Source of the DNA: Hazenella coriacea
GTDB lineage: Bacteria > Bacillota > Bacilli > Thermoactinomycetales > Thermoactinomycetaceae
Direction: 5' to 3'
DNA: 64,000 nucleotides
Assembly: GCF_004341825.1 (NCBI RefSeq)
Contig: NZ_SMAG01000003.1
Span: 455,591-519,590, forward strand
The notes beneath the pieces were generated by a model that saw nothing but the letters and a program-made list of their open reading frames with translations, was not told where the DNA came from and did not search any database. Below, in pieces: positions 1 through 8,910 of the stretch; the stretch's first letter is position 1, and each line of letters opens with the position of its first letter. The translations under genes were made by a program, and so were the position numbers.

Positions 1-397
1 ATTTGGTCTTTTTCACTCGTTGTTCACTATGAACACGGTGATTAAAGATCTGTGCATATAAACGTTGCTTATCATCTGGAACATCGCTCAGTTCACTGAC
101 ATTTTCACTACCACGAATTCCAATATAACAATCCATCTCTTTCATAAAGGCAAGTGCCTGATTGGAGAGAGTTTCTAAATGTTCCTCTGATGTACCAAGC
201 AACATTGCTCGAGTTACGGCTTGATCATTGAGTTGAACATATGGGTATCCTCCAGCTTGATAAACAGCAGATACCAGTTCTTTGGCAAGTTCCCGATCGG
301 AACCAAATACATCAATCAAAACCCGCTCTCCCTTTTGAACGCGGCAAGAATGTTCTACAAGAATCTGTGCTAACTTCGCGATACGTAAATCACGCAT
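1..397 (-). CDS. M29-family aminopeptidase, N-terminal part (runs off left edge)
   Basis: The reverse strand encodes an open frame of about 132 codons that starts with MRDLRIAKLAQILVEHS and continues past the window edge. The opening (LAQILVEHSCRVQKGERVLID, then a GSDRELAKELV stretch) is typical of the N-terminal domain of the thermophilic aminopeptidase M29 family (AmpS/PepS), cytosolic metallopeptidases that remove N-terminal residues from peptides. The metal ligands lie in the C-terminal domain, outside the window, so catalysis cannot be judged. A strong Shine-Dalgarno (AGGGGGGACT on the reverse strand, 401-410) lies just before the ATG. Family assignment is by recognised N-terminal pattern only. 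Confidence 0.8.
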   Translation of the reverse strand, partial: MRDLRIAKLAQILVEHSCRVQKGERVLIDVFGSDRELAKELVSAVYQAGGYPYVQLNDQAVTRAMLLGTSEEHLETLSNQALAFMKEMDCYIGIRGSENVSELSDVPDDKQRLYAQIFNHRVHSEQRVKKTK

Positions 398-510
398 CGA
401 AGTCCCCCCTTTGATATGTAAAGCTCCCCATCTGTAGTAATTAGTAAATGTTTCGTCTTACTAACCAATTTTTATTCTATCATGTGTGAACTCAATTATA
501 AAATCACATT

Positions 511-852
511 TTATACAGAACAACTGCCTGACTCATCCTTTTTATATCGGTTCAATAACTTTTCTTGATGCTTTTGAATCACATCATCGAGGGATAGATC
601 ATATTTATTAGCTAAGATCGCTATGTTTCCAATCACATCGCCCAATTCTTCCATTAAGTGACCCAATAATTCTTCTTCAGATCGAGCTTGTTCATCAGGG
701 CGATCTCTTCCTATTTCGATCGCTCGTACTGCTTGGGCTAATTCTCCAACCTCTTCCATTAGAAATCCGACACGCACAAAGGGGCCATAATCTGTCCATC
801 CTCTTTTTTGATACGTCTCCTCAACCCAACTCTGTAACTCAGATAAGTTCAT
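511..852 (-). CDS. MazG-like nucleotide pyrophosphohydrolase
   Basis: A 113-residue protein with the two acidic motifs of the all-alpha NTP pyrophosphatase (MazG) fold: EEVGELAQAVR near residue 33 and EELGDVIGNI near residue 68. In the family these carboxylates bind Mg2+ and hydrolyse (d)NTPs or modified nucleotides to monophosphate and pyrophosphate in the cytosol. The length fits a single-domain member. The start is supported by AAGGAGAG upstream on the reverse strand. It is transcribed divergently from the LOG-family pseudogene. Substrate specificity cannot be read from the sequence. Confidence 0.85.
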   Translation of the reverse strand: MNLSELQSWVEETYQKRGWTDYGPFVRVGFLMEEVGELAQAVRAIEIGRDRPDEQARSEEELLGHLMEELGDVIGNIAILANKYDLSLDDVIQKHQEKLLNRYKKDESGSCSV

Positions 853-953
853 GATAATCTCTCCTTTTCTCTTCCTAAACTCCTGTAATATAATACATCT
901 TTGAAATGATATTTTCTATTTCATGGATCACATCTGTTACGGGAGGAATCATT

Positions 954-1509
954 ATGAAAAGAGTTTGTGTTTTCGCTGGTTCAAATGTAGGTACAAGCCC
1001 TCAATATAAGGAAGCAGCGATCCAACTAGGATTGGAGTTAGCCAAACAAAATATTGAAGTGGTTTATGGGGACTCTTGCGGATACAGTTTTAGAAAATAA
1101 TGGGCAAGTGATCGGTGTGATGCCAACTGCACTATTCCAAGGAGAGATGGTTCATCAAAATCTAACCCAACTTTACGAAGTGAAAGATATGCATGAACGT
1201 AAAGCAAAGATGGGGGAGTTGGCAGATGCTTTCATCGCTCTTCCTGGAGGATACGGAACATTAGAGGAGATTTTTGAAGTAGTTAGTTGGGGACAAATAG
1301 GAATTCATAACAAACCTGTAGGTCTTCTAAATATTAATCAATATTACAACCCACTCATCGATATGATCTCCCAAGGAGTGAAAGCAGGATTTATTCCTTC
1401 TTCTCATGCTCAACTAGTATCCATCGATCACGCTCCTGATCAGCTTCTTCAAAAGCTTCATGATTACCAACCACCCCAAAAAGTAAACAAATGGAATGAG
1501 TTAACATAG
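954..1509 (+). pseudogene. TIGR00730/LOG-family Rossmann protein, frameshifted by an internal deletion
   Basis: The first frame (954-1100) begins after GGGAGG with MKRVCVFAGSNVGTSP and reaches ..IEVVYG, then leaves the family sequence and stops. The family resumes in another frame from the ATG at 1066 (MGTLADTVLENNGQVIGV) and continues to 1509 with the second hallmark, LPGGYGTLEE. What is missing between VVYG and MGTLADTV is the GGGSVGLM-type phosphate-binding motif. Intact relatives are phosphoribohydrolases of the cytokinin-activating LOG type (lysine-decarboxylase-like fold). Both essential motifs are needed, so neither piece should be active, although an N-terminally truncated protein could start at 1066. 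The breakpoint is ATGGGG, which suggests slippage between two copies of that hexamer. Confidence 0.88.
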
Positions 1510-1638
1510 TCATGAAGCTAGTATCGACCTGATCTATACTTGACTTGATCTCATCATCCAATTAACAATAGATCCAAACCTGTCGGAGTGCTGTTTAATA
1601 AGAAACAGCTTATTCCTCATATAAAGGGGGATTTGAGT

Positions 1639-2148
1639 GTGCATCACTTAAATCAAGTATCCAAGGACACATCTACCTCATATCAGCAGATATTAACCGA
1701 GCTTGAATATTTGCTTGAGGGAGAAACTGACTGGTTAGCTAACCTAGCCAATGTAGCTTCACACCTTTTTCATTCACTCAAACAAGTGAACTGGGCTGGC
1801 TTTTATCTACTTAAAGAAAATGAGTTGGTTTTAGGACCTTTTATGGGAAAACCAGCTTGTGTCCGAATCTCAATTGGCAAAGGGGTTTGTGGTACAGCAG
1901 TTTCCACAAATCAAACACAACGGGTAGATGATGTACATCTTTTTCCAGGTCATATCGCCTGTGACGCCACATCCTGTTCAGAAATCGTGATCCCACTACG
2001 GGTAAATGGAAAAATCATTGGTGTTTTAGATATCGACAGCCCCATCAGACAAAGATTTAGTGAAGAAGATCAAAAGGCTTTAGAGCAATATGTAGAGATT
2101 GTACTGAAGAAAACAAACTTTCTCCCGCTACTTGAGCAATCTTTATAA
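1639..2148 (+). CDS. Free methionine-(R)-sulfoxide reductase, GAF-domain type (YtsP-like)
   Basis: A 169-residue single GAF domain. Landmarks are NWAGFYL, LGPFMGKPAC, IGKGVCGTAV, VDDVHLFPGHIACD and SEIVIPL, the fRMsr/YtsP signature. The cysteines in KPAC, GVCG and the ACDATSC segment correspond to the family's redox cysteines, which reduce free methionine-R-sulfoxide using thioredoxin-type donors in the cytosol. The frame is open farther upstream (to 1588), but GTG 1639 follows AAGGGGG at good spacing and gives the family's usual length. A strong hairpin follows the stop codon. Confidence 0.88.
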   Translation: MHHLNQVSKDTSTSYQQILTELEYLLEGETDWLANLANVASHLFHSLKQVNWAGFYLLKENELVLGPFMGKPACVRISIGKGVCGTAVSTNQTQRVDDVHLFPGHIACDATSCSEIVIPLRVNGKIIGVLDIDSPIRQRFSEEDQKALEQYVEIVLKKTNFLPLLEQSL

Positions 2149-2151
2149 GCT

Positions 2152-2190
2152 AAATATCACCATCCATGGAAACATGGGTGGTGATATTTT
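2152..2190. terminator. Bidirectional terminator hairpin
   Basis: AAATATCACC and GGTGATATTT pair, with an inner CCATG/CATGG step; U-runs can be read in both directions. It separates the convergent fRMsr and lipoprotein genes. Confidence 0.85.
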
Positions 2191-2207
2191 CGCTCCACTC
2201 ATTCTTT

Positions 2208-2759
2208 TTACTGTTCAGGCATAAATCTTACTTTCCAAATCCCTTGCTGGTTTTTAATTAAACCAAATGAACCTTTACCCGACTCATCCTCTCTTGGGTA
2301 TGATACATTACCACTCGTTTCATCCATTTGAACAAACTCTACTTCCATCTCTTTATTATATGGGTCTAAGAGAGGTTCATCTTTACTGCTTGCATCTTGT
2401 AAATGTTGTTCTTTACTCCATGAAATATGTTCTGGATCATCAATATATAATTCATATTCTGTCCCATAGTCTTTTTGTTGTACGGCATGAAGATATAGTT
2501 TCATCACTGTAATGGGAGTTGCATCTTTTAATACCTGATTGTTATAACCTTGTTTAAAAGATTGGTATAGTTTCTCCTCATCATTGGTTAATTGTAATAA
2601 GTGAACCTTTTCTTTCATCGTAACTTGAGGTTCATTACCTGCAACTGTATGATCCTGCCCTTTTACATCTGCTTCAACTTCTTCCTCCGAGCTACAACCG
2701 ACTAGGAGTCCGACAACTAATAAAAAAACAAAAAACCCTTTCGACCAGTTATTTATCAT
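2208..2759 (-). CDS. Putative lipoprotein of unknown function
   Basis: About 183 residues. The N-terminus has a lysine, a hydrophobic stretch (FFVFLLVVGLLVG) and a lipobox ending at LLVGC followed by SSEEE, so lipid attachment at the outer face of the membrane is expected. The mature part has an acidic linker, a helical segment (TPITVMKLYLHAVQQKDYGTEYELY) and a C-terminal strand-rich half ending GIWKVRFMPEQ; this resembles small NTF2-like or DUF4878-type lipoproteins, but no family is claimed. An upstream ATG at 2789 has no ribosome site. ATG 2759 is preceded by GGAAG and places the signal sequence correctly. Confidence 0.7.
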   Translation of the reverse strand: MINNWSKGFFVFLLVVGLLVGCSSEEEVEADVKGQDHTVAGNEPQVTMKEKVHLLQLTNDEEKLYQSFKQGYNNQVLKDATPITVMKLYLHAVQQKDYGTEYELYIDDPEHISWSKEQHLQDASSKDEPLLDPYNKEMEVEFVQMDETSGNVSYPREDESGKGSFGLIKNQQGIWKVRFMPEQ

Positions 2760-2854
2760 GGATGCACTTCCAATCATTTTGATTTGCATTTCATCATTAT
2801 AAATGTTAAGAACCTATTTAGAATATATTGAGTCACTAAAATCCTTTTTCTTCC

Positions 2855-4024
2855 TCAAAGATCTGCGTAAGTCACCACACCTTGGCAAATCGTTAGCTTG
2901 ACCTTCCAGTCCTGATCTACAACCACAAGATCTGCATCTTTTCCAATCTCTATGCTTCCTTTTAGTTTAAACAGATTTAATTGTTTAGCTGGATTGATCG
3001 ATGTCATTCGAACAATTTCTTGAACTGAACAGCCCAAATGACTCATTCTTTGAGCTACCTCATTCATTTTACAGGTACTCCCTGCCAAGGTTCCATCATG
3101 AAGACGAGCTTCATCATCTGATACATATACTTTTTGTCCACCTAAATCATATATTCCTGCTTGCAAACATTTTGCTCTCATCGCATCAGTAATTAGAATA
3201 AGTCGAGAACTAGTTAACTGTTTTAAGGCTATACGAAGTATTTCTGGATGCACATGTACACCATCTGCGATAACTTCTACCATCACATCATCATGTAAAA
3301 AAGCAGCCCCTACCACACCTGGCTCACGATGATGTAAACCTCTCATTCCATTAAATAAATGAGTGATATGTGTAACCCCTGCGGCGATCGCTTGCTGACA
3401 CTGCTGAAAGGTAGCATCTGAATGGCCGATGGAAGCAACCACTCCAGTTTGGGTCAAGTACTTGATTAATTGGATTGCTCCTTTTTCTTCAGGGGCCAGA
3501 GTAACAAGACGAATCTGCTCACTGGCTGTTTGTTGCCATTCCATAAACAAATATATATCTGGTGAACGAACAAAAGCTTTTGGTTGTGCTCCGGAACGAT
3601 CCTGGTTAATAAAAGGGCCTTCTAGATGAATCCCTAAACAATGAGCTTGCCCTAAATGATTCGAACAAATCCACTTCCCTAGTTGGTATAAAACATGGTC
3701 TAACTCTTCTTTCTTCTGTGTCATCGTAGTGGCAAGAAAAGAAGTCACACCTTCTTTAGGTAACGTACTTGCAATCTGTGTAAACGATTGTACCGTTCCA
3801 TCCATAAAGTCGGAGCCGTTCGCGCCATGTACATGTACATCGATCATCCCAGGTAAAATCAACCCATCCTTAGGCAAAATGATCTGCTGTTCTCCTGCTT
3901 CCGGTTTTACATGTTCCTGGCTACCGATCTCAGCAATCTTTCCGTTTTTGACTCTAAGATATCCAGAGGGGATCAGCTTTGTCTCCCCGTGAAAGATCGA
4001 AGCACCTGCAAGAAACAGATCCAT
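2855..4024 (-). CDS. nagA: N-acetylglucosamine-6-phosphate deacetylase
   Basis: A 389-residue amidohydrolase that converts GlcNAc-6-P to glucosamine-6-P and acetate in the cytosol, feeding amino-sugar catabolism and wall recycling. Visible signatures are IDVHVHGANGSDFMDG (metal-site strand), HLEGPFINQDRSGAQ (substrate and metal glutamate), SIGHSDATFQQ and THLFNGMRGLHHREPG (metal histidines), ITDAMRA (catalytic Asp) and a C-terminal GSIEIGKDADLVVVD. The length matches the family. ATG 4024 follows GAAGGAGAG. No nagB or GntR regulator is adjacent, so it appears to stand alone behind a terminator. A nagZ homologue lies at 32-34 kb. Confidence 0.95.
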   Translation of the reverse strand: MDLFLAGASIFHGETKLIPSGYLRVKNGKIAEIGSQEHVKPEAGEQQIILPKDGLILPGMIDVHVHGANGSDFMDGTVQSFTQIASTLPKEGVTSFLATTMTQKKEELDHVLYQLGKWICSNHLGQAHCLGIHLEGPFINQDRSGAQPKAFVRSPDIYLFMEWQQTASEQIRLVTLAPEEKGAIQLIKYLTQTGVVASIGHSDATFQQCQQAIAAGVTHITHLFNGMRGLHHREPGVVGAAFLHDDVMVEVIADGVHVHPEILRIALKQLTSSRLILITDAMRAKCLQAGIYDLGGQKVYVSDDEARLHDGTLAGSTCKMNEVAQRMSHLGCSVQEIVRMTSINPAKQLNLFKLKGSIEIGKDADLVVVDQDWKVKLTICQGVVTYADL

Positions 4025-4052
4025 ATGCTCTCTCCTTCAACCAGCTAATCAC

Positions 4053-4090
4053 AAAAAATAACCTCCTTATCTCTTGGTAAAGAGGTTATT
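4053..4090 (-). terminator. Rho-independent terminator after the Nudix gene
   Basis: On the reverse strand AATAACCTC pairs with GAGGTTATT across a 16-nt loop and is followed by TTTTTTG. It ends the thioesterase-Nudix unit before nagA. Confidence 0.8.
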
Positions 4091-4096
4091 TATTCA

Positions 4097-4531
4097 TCAA
4101 CGATTCACGCCACGAAAGTCTGTATAAATACGGTACGCTCTCCGAATCTCTTCTTTCATCCATTCTGGAAAAGCCTGATGTTGCAAATCACTCATTGGAA
4201 CCCAATGGAAGCTTTCGTGTTCGGAGCTAAGAACTAAGTCCCCAATCGGTTGATCACAAGCAAACTTAATGATAATCAGGTGCTTCTCTGCCTGAATTTC
4301 ATCATAAATATAAGCAGGTGCAACTACTTTCACTTGTAAACCTGTCTCTTCCATCACTTCTCTAGCTAATGCGTCCATAATCGGCTCTTCTGGTTCCATC
4401 CCCCCACCAGGAAAATCCCAACCATGGTCCTTGTTTGGTTTTCGCTCCGCCTCTGATTTATGCAAGATTAACACTCGATCATCAGGATCAAATATAATTG
4501 CTTTTGCCGCAATCTTTATTGGTTTTTTCAT
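4097..4531 (-). CDS. Nudix hydrolase
   Basis: About 144 residues starting MKKPIKIAAKAIIFD. The complete Nudix box is visible as GGMEPEEPIMDALAREVMEE followed by TGL (G-x5-E-x7-REUxEExGU), so the Mg-binding glutamates are intact and it should hydrolyse a nucleoside-diphosphate-linked substrate. An upstream in-frame ATG directly abuts the previous stop codon, but GGAGG five bases before ATG 4531 favours the shorter start. The gene is translationally coupled to the thioesterase gene just upstream; the ribosome site overlaps the junction. Substrate unknown. Confidence 0.88.
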   Translation of the reverse strand: MKKPIKIAAKAIIFDPDDRVLILHKSEAERKPNKDHGWDFPGGGMEPEEPIMDALAREVMEETGLQVKVVAPAYIYDEIQAEKHLIIIKFACDQPIGDLVLSSEHESFHWVPMSDLQHQAFPEWMKEEIRRAYRIYTDFRGVNR

Positions 4532-4543
4532 CCAAGCCTCCAT

Positions 4544-5020
4544 TTACGACAAACGAAAAAAGGTAGAAGATCCTTTAGCAACTAACTTTTCCCGCTCATC
4601 CGTTACTTTCGTTTCCATCACGATAATTGTCTTTCCTTGTTTGATGATTTTGGTTTCAGCTTCTAACCAACCTTCCATTCCTGGAGATAAAAAATTCACG
4701 GAGAGTTCAAGTGTTACTGCTTTTGTATCATCTCCTAAAGCTTGGAAAATCGTAGAACCCATGGATGTATCGATAAAAGTAGAAGTAATGCCTCCGTGAA
4801 GCATTTTAAAGCGATTGCGCAACTCATCAGTGATTAACATACGGTGAATATATGCCCCTCTTGCTTCATCATAGCCCAGGGACTGAAAATGCATCATTTC
4901 TTCAATATAAGCTAACGGACTGACACGGGTTCGCTTCAATGCTTGCACTGCTTTATGGATCGTCTCAAGCTCCGTCTCATTACAATCTGCTAATTCTTGG
5001 TATAAACTTTCCAGTGTCAT
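4544..5020 (-). CDS. PaaI-type hotdog-fold acyl-CoA thioesterase
   Basis: 158 residues: an N-terminal helical extension of about 40 residues, then a hotdog domain with FKMLHGGITSTFIDTSMG, the PaaI/4HBT helix that carries the HGG motif and the catalytic Asp, followed by VTLELSVNFLSPGMEGWLEAE. Family members hydrolyse acyl- or aryl-CoA in the cytosol, usually as tetramers. TAGGAG precedes the ATG. It forms a two-gene unit with the Nudix hydrolase, with no gap. The acyl substrate is not predictable. Confidence 0.85.
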   Translation of the reverse strand: MTLESLYQELADCNETELETIHKAVQALKRTRVSPLAYIEEMMHFQSLGYDEARGAYIHRMLITDELRNRFKMLHGGITSTFIDTSMGSTIFQALGDDTKAVTLELSVNFLSPGMEGWLEAETKIIKQGKTIIVMETKVTDEREKLVAKGSSTFFRLS

Positions 5021-5230
5021 GATGAACTCCTACCTCAATTCCCTCTTATTTCTCTTTTTATATATATTAACGAATGAATTATTTCGTAGCAACATACCTT
5101 CATCAACAAATGAATGTCTATAACCCTAATGGATGAATCTATTACTGAGTTAAAGATGATCTTTCCAAGGACTATTTTTTATTACTTTAAATGTTTTATC
5201 GGAGCAAGTAGTTTTGCTCAAGTCGAGTGA

Positions 5231-5833
5231 TTACTCCAAGTGAGGAGTTTGATTGAGATCATGTAGTTGCCAACCTTTTTCAGGATGGTGTATCAGGTGA
5301 GTAAAACTGGTATTGAATAGCCGAGGGTTACCGATCTGAACCTCACCTTGAGTCAGTTCAGTCAATAACGAGGAGAGGCTCATTCCATGACTGACAATCC
5401 AGATCGGCTCGCCTGGGTGTTTTTCAATGATTTCAAGAACAAACTTCTGCATCCGTTCTTTCATCTGTTCAATGGATTCCACACCATATTTTCCCCCATT
5501 TAGACGAATATCATCAAAATCAGGATATACTTGTTTCAACTCTTCAACCGTTCTCCCTTCCCATTCCCCACAGTAACGTTCCCGCAAGTGATGACTCGTC
5601 TGTACCTGAAGTTGATGACGACTAGCGATTCGTTCTGCTGTTTGCCTTGCTCTTAACAAGTCACTTGAATACAGATACCCTGACTGCTTCTGCTGATCTT
5701 TCAAATATTGACCTAATCGGTCAGCTTGTTGTATGCCATGCTCACTGAGTGGGACATTTTGGTGTCCCTGTACTCGCAATTCCTTATTCCACTTCGTCTC
5801 ACCATGCCGAATCAATGTGATTGGGGTTAACAT
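5231..5833 (-). CDS. Histidine phosphatase family protein (phosphoglycerate-mutase-like)
   Basis: About 200 residues from MLTPITLIRHGETKWNKE. The phosphohistidine motif LIRHGET, the LSEHGIQQA turn, RARQTAE, the acid RERYCGEWEG and the second catalytic histidine in IVSHGMSLSS are all present, so this is an active-type branch-1 histidine phosphatase. Substrates in the family range from sugar phosphates to cofactor precursors (CobC/PhoE/GpmB types), and specificity is unresolved. The open frame reaches 5953, but GAGGAG just upstream and the first conserved strand point to ATG 5833. It is divergent from the esterase gene. Confidence 0.85.
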   Translation of the reverse strand: MLTPITLIRHGETKWNKELRVQGHQNVPLSEHGIQQADRLGQYLKDQQKQSGYLYSSDLLRARQTAERIASRHQLQVQTSHHLRERYCGEWEGRTVEELKQVYPDFDDIRLNGGKYGVESIEQMKERMQKFVLEIIEKHPGEPIWIVSHGMSLSSLLTELTQGEVQIGNPRLFNTSFTHLIHHPEKGWQLHDLNQTPHLE

Positions 5834-6013
5834 TCTTCTCCTCATCCTCCCTGTGTAATTCCTCAACCCATATAACCATATATACCACTTTTTCGTGGTA
5901 TGACTCATTTTTGCCCGTAAGAAACTTTTTTGCTTTGTGTAACCCACTTGCAACTAACAGGCAACAACATTTCATTAAAATATGTACATAATATTCTGAA
6001 AGGATTGATAAAT

Positions 6014-7033
6014 GTGAAGCCTAATACTAAGTACAAAAAAAGCTTTCGAGTGTGCCTCCTACTCATAGTCATGTTGACAGTGATATCTTCACCTTGGGGA
6101 GCTCCATCCGTACATGCCTCAGGAAGCTTTAATCAATATTATTATGGAAGTAATTTCTATTTCAAAGTTTATGTCCCTAGTAACTATTCTTCGAACCAAG
6201 TAGCTCCTCTGATGGTCATGCTTCATGGATGTACGCAAAATGCCGATAATTTCGCGGCAGGTACACGAATGAATGAAATTGCCGAGCAAGAAAACTTTAT
6301 TGTCCTTTATCCTGAAATGAATCCACTTGCCAATGGGGGCCGCTGTTGGAATTGGTTCTACGATTACAACCAACACCGCGGAAGTGGCGAACCTGCAATC
6401 ATCAAAGGGATGGTCGATTGGGTTAAAAATCGTTACCAAATTGATTCCAACCAAGTCTATGTTGCTGGACTTTCTGCAGGAGCGTCCATGAGTGTCATCA
6501 TGGGAGCCACCTATCCAGATGTATTTAAAGGTGTAGGCGTTCACTCTGGTTTAGAATATGATGCCGCCAATTCATCTATGGCTGGAAGTATGGCTATGTT
6601 ATATGGGGGACCTGATCCTGACGAAAAAGGTCTTGAAGCTTATAGAGAAATGGGTAACCAAAAAAGTCGTCTCCCTGTCATTGTCTTTCATGGTACAAAA
6701 GATGGAATTGTGAATCCTGTGAATGGGGATCAAGTTGTCACCCAATGGGCTCAGACCAATGATTATGTCGATGATGGAATCGATAACAATTCTGTTGATG
6801 CTTTCGAAGATGAGACAAAAAGCGGATCAATCAATGGCAAAAGCTACACACAATTCATCTATCATGATAGCTCTGGAAAACCACTCATCGAGAAATGGAA
6901 AGTTACTGGATTAGGTCATGCTTGGTCTGGCGGAAGTTCCAGTGGAACATATACAGACCCTCAAGGACCTGATGCCAGCCGGATCATGTGGAACTTTTTC
7001 ATCTCTCAAAGCCAGCTTGCAAATCAAAGGTAA
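6014..7033 (+). CDS. Secreted PHB-depolymerase/feruloyl-esterase family alpha/beta hydrolase
   Basis: About 339 residues with a typical signal peptide (basic KYKKSFR, hydrophobic VCLLLIVMLTVISS, cleavage probably after VHA-SG), so it is exported. The catalytic region shows MLHGCTQNADNFAAGT (oxyanion loop), GLSAGASMS (nucleophile Ser), a DGIVNP loop (Asp) and GLGHAWSGG (His), the pattern of the LpqC/PHB depolymerase family. Likely substrates are extracellular polyesters or aryl esters. A lysine/serine signal and absence of a lipobox argue for free secretion. GTG 6014 follows AAAGGA; the open frame extends to 5930 without a better site. No substrate-binding domain is seen. Confidence 0.85.
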   Translation: MKPNTKYKKSFRVCLLLIVMLTVISSPWGAPSVHASGSFNQYYYGSNFYFKVYVPSNYSSNQVAPLMVMLHGCTQNADNFAAGTRMNEIAEQENFIVLYPEMNPLANGGRCWNWFYDYNQHRGSGEPAIIKGMVDWVKNRYQIDSNQVYVAGLSAGASMSVIMGATYPDVFKGVGVHSGLEYDAANSSMAGSMAMLYGGPDPDEKGLEAYREMGNQKSRLPVIVFHGTKDGIVNPVNGDQVVTQWAQTNDYVDDGIDNNSVDAFEDETKSGSINGKSYTQFIYHDSSGKPLIEKWKVTGLGHAWSGGSSSGTYTDPQGPDASRIMWNFFISQSQLANQR

Positions 7034-7130
7034 TTTCGAAGAATAAAAGTGTTTCCTGAACGATTCAACAAAGCTAACTTAAACTACTCAATAAAATGTA
7101 AGCGATTTCATAAAATATAAATAACCAAAT

Positions 7131-7177
7131 ACCTTCCCTCTCTTCCCTGTGTAAAAGAGGGAACAGAGGGAAGGTTC
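7131..7177 (+). terminator. Hairpin after the esterase gene
   Basis: ACCTTCCCTCT and AGAGGGAAGGT form an 11-bp stem about 100 bases after the stop codon. The U-run is poor, so termination efficiency is uncertain. Confidence 0.5.
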
Positions 7178-7270
7178 TATGATCATCTCATCAAAAATCT
7201 TACTTCTCTTCTTAAAGCCTCTAGGATATAATACAAAAAAACTAGATCAAATATAGATGAGGCTAAATCA

Positions 7271-7921
7271 ATGCGTATAAGAAGAAAACCTGAAGCAATC
7301 CAAATCTTACAGGAGCATCCGCTCGTTTATCAAGACTCAGATCCACTTCAAGGCGAGTGGCACTCTATTTTTGATAATAACCATCCCAAATATGTCGAAC
7401 TCGGCACAGGTAAAGGACAATTCTTAGCAAAAGCTTCAGAATTGCATCCAAAGATCAACTGGATTGGAGTAGAAAAGATTCAGGAACCACTCCTTCATGC
7501 AGTTCGAAAAGGGGAGGCTACCAATAATCCTAACCTCCGTTATTTATGGATGGATATTGAAAAGTTATCCGAAGTCTTTGCCAAGCAAGAAGTAGATCGG
7601 TTTTATCTCCACTTCAGTGACCCATGGCCCAAAGCCCGTCATGCAAAACGAAGATTAACAAATCGTCGCTTTCTTAATGTTTATAAGCATCTACTCTCCC
7701 CTGCTGGAGACTTGATCCTAAAAACAGACTCCCTTAGTTTGTTTGAATTTTCCCTAGAAGAATTTCAAGAAACAGGTTGGTCTGTCATAGAAATATCCCG
7801 TGACCTCCATCACAGTTCCTATCATGAGCTCAATATAACCACTGAATATGAGGAAAAGTTCGCTTCTCAAGGCATGCCTATTTACTATGTAAAAGTAAAA
7901 CCGATCAACACTCCGATCTAG
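7271..7921 (+). CDS. trmB: tRNA (guanine-N7-)-methyltransferase
   Basis: 216 residues. The SAM site YVELGTGKGQFLAKA, then NWIGVEKIQEPLLHAV, and the signature HFSDPWPKARHAKRRL followed by LILKTDS identify TrmB, which methylates G46 of tRNAs in the cytosol. The C-terminal TTEYEEKF motif of the family is also present. Full length. GAGGC precedes ATG 7271. It stands alone between the esterase and rpsD. Confidence 0.95.
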   Translation: MRIRRKPEAIQILQEHPLVYQDSDPLQGEWHSIFDNNHPKYVELGTGKGQFLAKASELHPKINWIGVEKIQEPLLHAVRKGEATNNPNLRYLWMDIEKLSEVFAKQEVDRFYLHFSDPWPKARHAKRRLTNRRFLNVYKHLLSPAGDLILKTDSLSLFEFSLEEFQETGWSVIEISRDLHHSSYHELNITTEYEEKFASQGMPIYYVKVKPINTPI

Positions 7922-7962
7922 GACAAACCTTGCAGAAAAAACAGTAAATGCCCACTTTTACA

Positions 7963-7990
7963 TTGACTTTTTTTGTAACTCATATATAAT
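7963..7990 (+). promoter_or_regulatory. SigA-type promoter for rpsD
   Basis: TTGACT (7963-7968) and TATAAT (7985-7990) are separated by 16 bases, and transcription would start near 7997 at the head of the rpsD leader. Confidence 0.7.
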
Positions 7991-7996
7991 TAATCT

Positions 7997-8194
7997 TTGT
8001 ATGGCTCAATCCGCCTCCAGGGTTCATTGAGGATAGCTAGCAAACGATAGGTGAAGGGATCACCCTCACTGATTCGCCCTATGTGAACATAGGACTCCTT
8101 CTTTCGCCGCTATCCGGAAGAAGAGAGATCATGCGAATCAGCACCCCTGTCATTTGCGAAGTCAATTGCAAATGATGATAAAGGAGCGAACGAA
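7997..8194 (+). promoter_or_regulatory. Structured rpsD leader (ribosomal protein S4 autoregulatory type)
   Basis: About 200 untranslated bases precede rpsD. They contain a long-range stem GGATAGC (8031-8037)/GCTATCC (8109-8115), a hairpin CCTATG (8078-8083)/CATAGG (8088-8093), and a hairpin CATTTGC (8151-8157)/GCAAATG (8168-8174) next to the Shine-Dalgarno AAAGGAG. Bacillus rpsD is known to be repressed by S4 binding to its leader. Assignment here rests on position and structure, not on a covariance-model match. Confidence 0.6.
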
Positions 8195-8797
8195 ATGGCA
8201 CGTTATACTGGACCTACTTGGAAATTAAGCCGTCGTCTAGGAATCTCTCTTTCCGGCACTGGAAAAGAGTTGGCGAAACGCCCTTATGCACCTGGACAAC
8301 ATGGCCCAACCCAACGTAAAAAGCTGAGCGAATATGCAATTCAGCTACATGAAAAACAAAAACTACGTTTAATGTATGGAATGAACGAAAAACAGTTCCA
8401 CTCCCTCTTTAAACGTTCAAGCAAAATGAAAGGGGTTCACGGGGAAAACTTCATGAAACTATTGGAGTCCCGTTTGGACAACCTCGTTTACCGCTTAGGT
8501 TTTGCTCGCACCCGTGCACAAGCTCGTCAATTGGTAGTACACGGTCATATTACTGTAAATGGCAAAAAATTAGACCGTCCTGCTTACCAAGTACAAACAG
8601 GTGATGTGATCGGTCTTCGTGAAAAAAGCCGTAACCTTTCCATCGTTAAAGAATCTTTGGAAGATCGCACCTATCTTCCGGAGTATCTATCTTTTGAAGA
8701 GAACAAAATGGAAGGAACTTATACTCGTCTTCCTGAGCGTTCTGAATTACCAGGTGAAATTAACGAAACCCTCATCGTTGAGTACTACTCCCGTTAA
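8195..8797 (+). CDS. rpsD: 30S ribosomal protein S4
   Basis: 200 residues beginning [19 protein letters not shown]. It has the S4 N-terminal region and an S4 RNA-binding domain ([20 protein letters not shown], then [14 protein letters not shown]). S4 nucleates 16S rRNA folding and in Bacillus represses its own mRNA. The cysteine zinc knuckle found in some S4 paralogues is absent (C-minus form). AAAGGAG precedes the ATG. It forms a one-gene unit with its own promoter, leader and terminator. Confidence 0.98.
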   Translation: MARYTGPTWKLSRRLGISLSGTGKELAKRPYAPGQHGPTQRKKLSEYAIQLHEKQKLRLMYGMNEKQFHSLFKRSSKMKGVHGENFMKLLESRLDNLVYRLGFARTRAQARQLVVHGHITVNGKKLDRPAYQVQTGDVIGLREKSRNLSIVKESLEDRTYLPEYLSFEENKMEGTYTRLPERSELPGEINETLIVEYYSR

Positions 8798-8805
8798 TTT
8801 CTCCA

Positions 8806-8845
8806 AAGAGTCCCTTTTTGCGGAGCCGCAAGAGGGGCTCTTTTT
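8806..8845 (+). terminator. rpsD terminator
   Basis: AGAGTCCC pairs with GGGGCTCT around an inner GCGG/CCGC hairpin and is followed by TTTTTG. Confidence 0.9.
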
Positions 8846-8910
8846 GTTCCATTCTATCACAGGATGATTTTTGATATAATGGCATCAGTATCTAGGAAGA
8901 AGGAAGGTAT

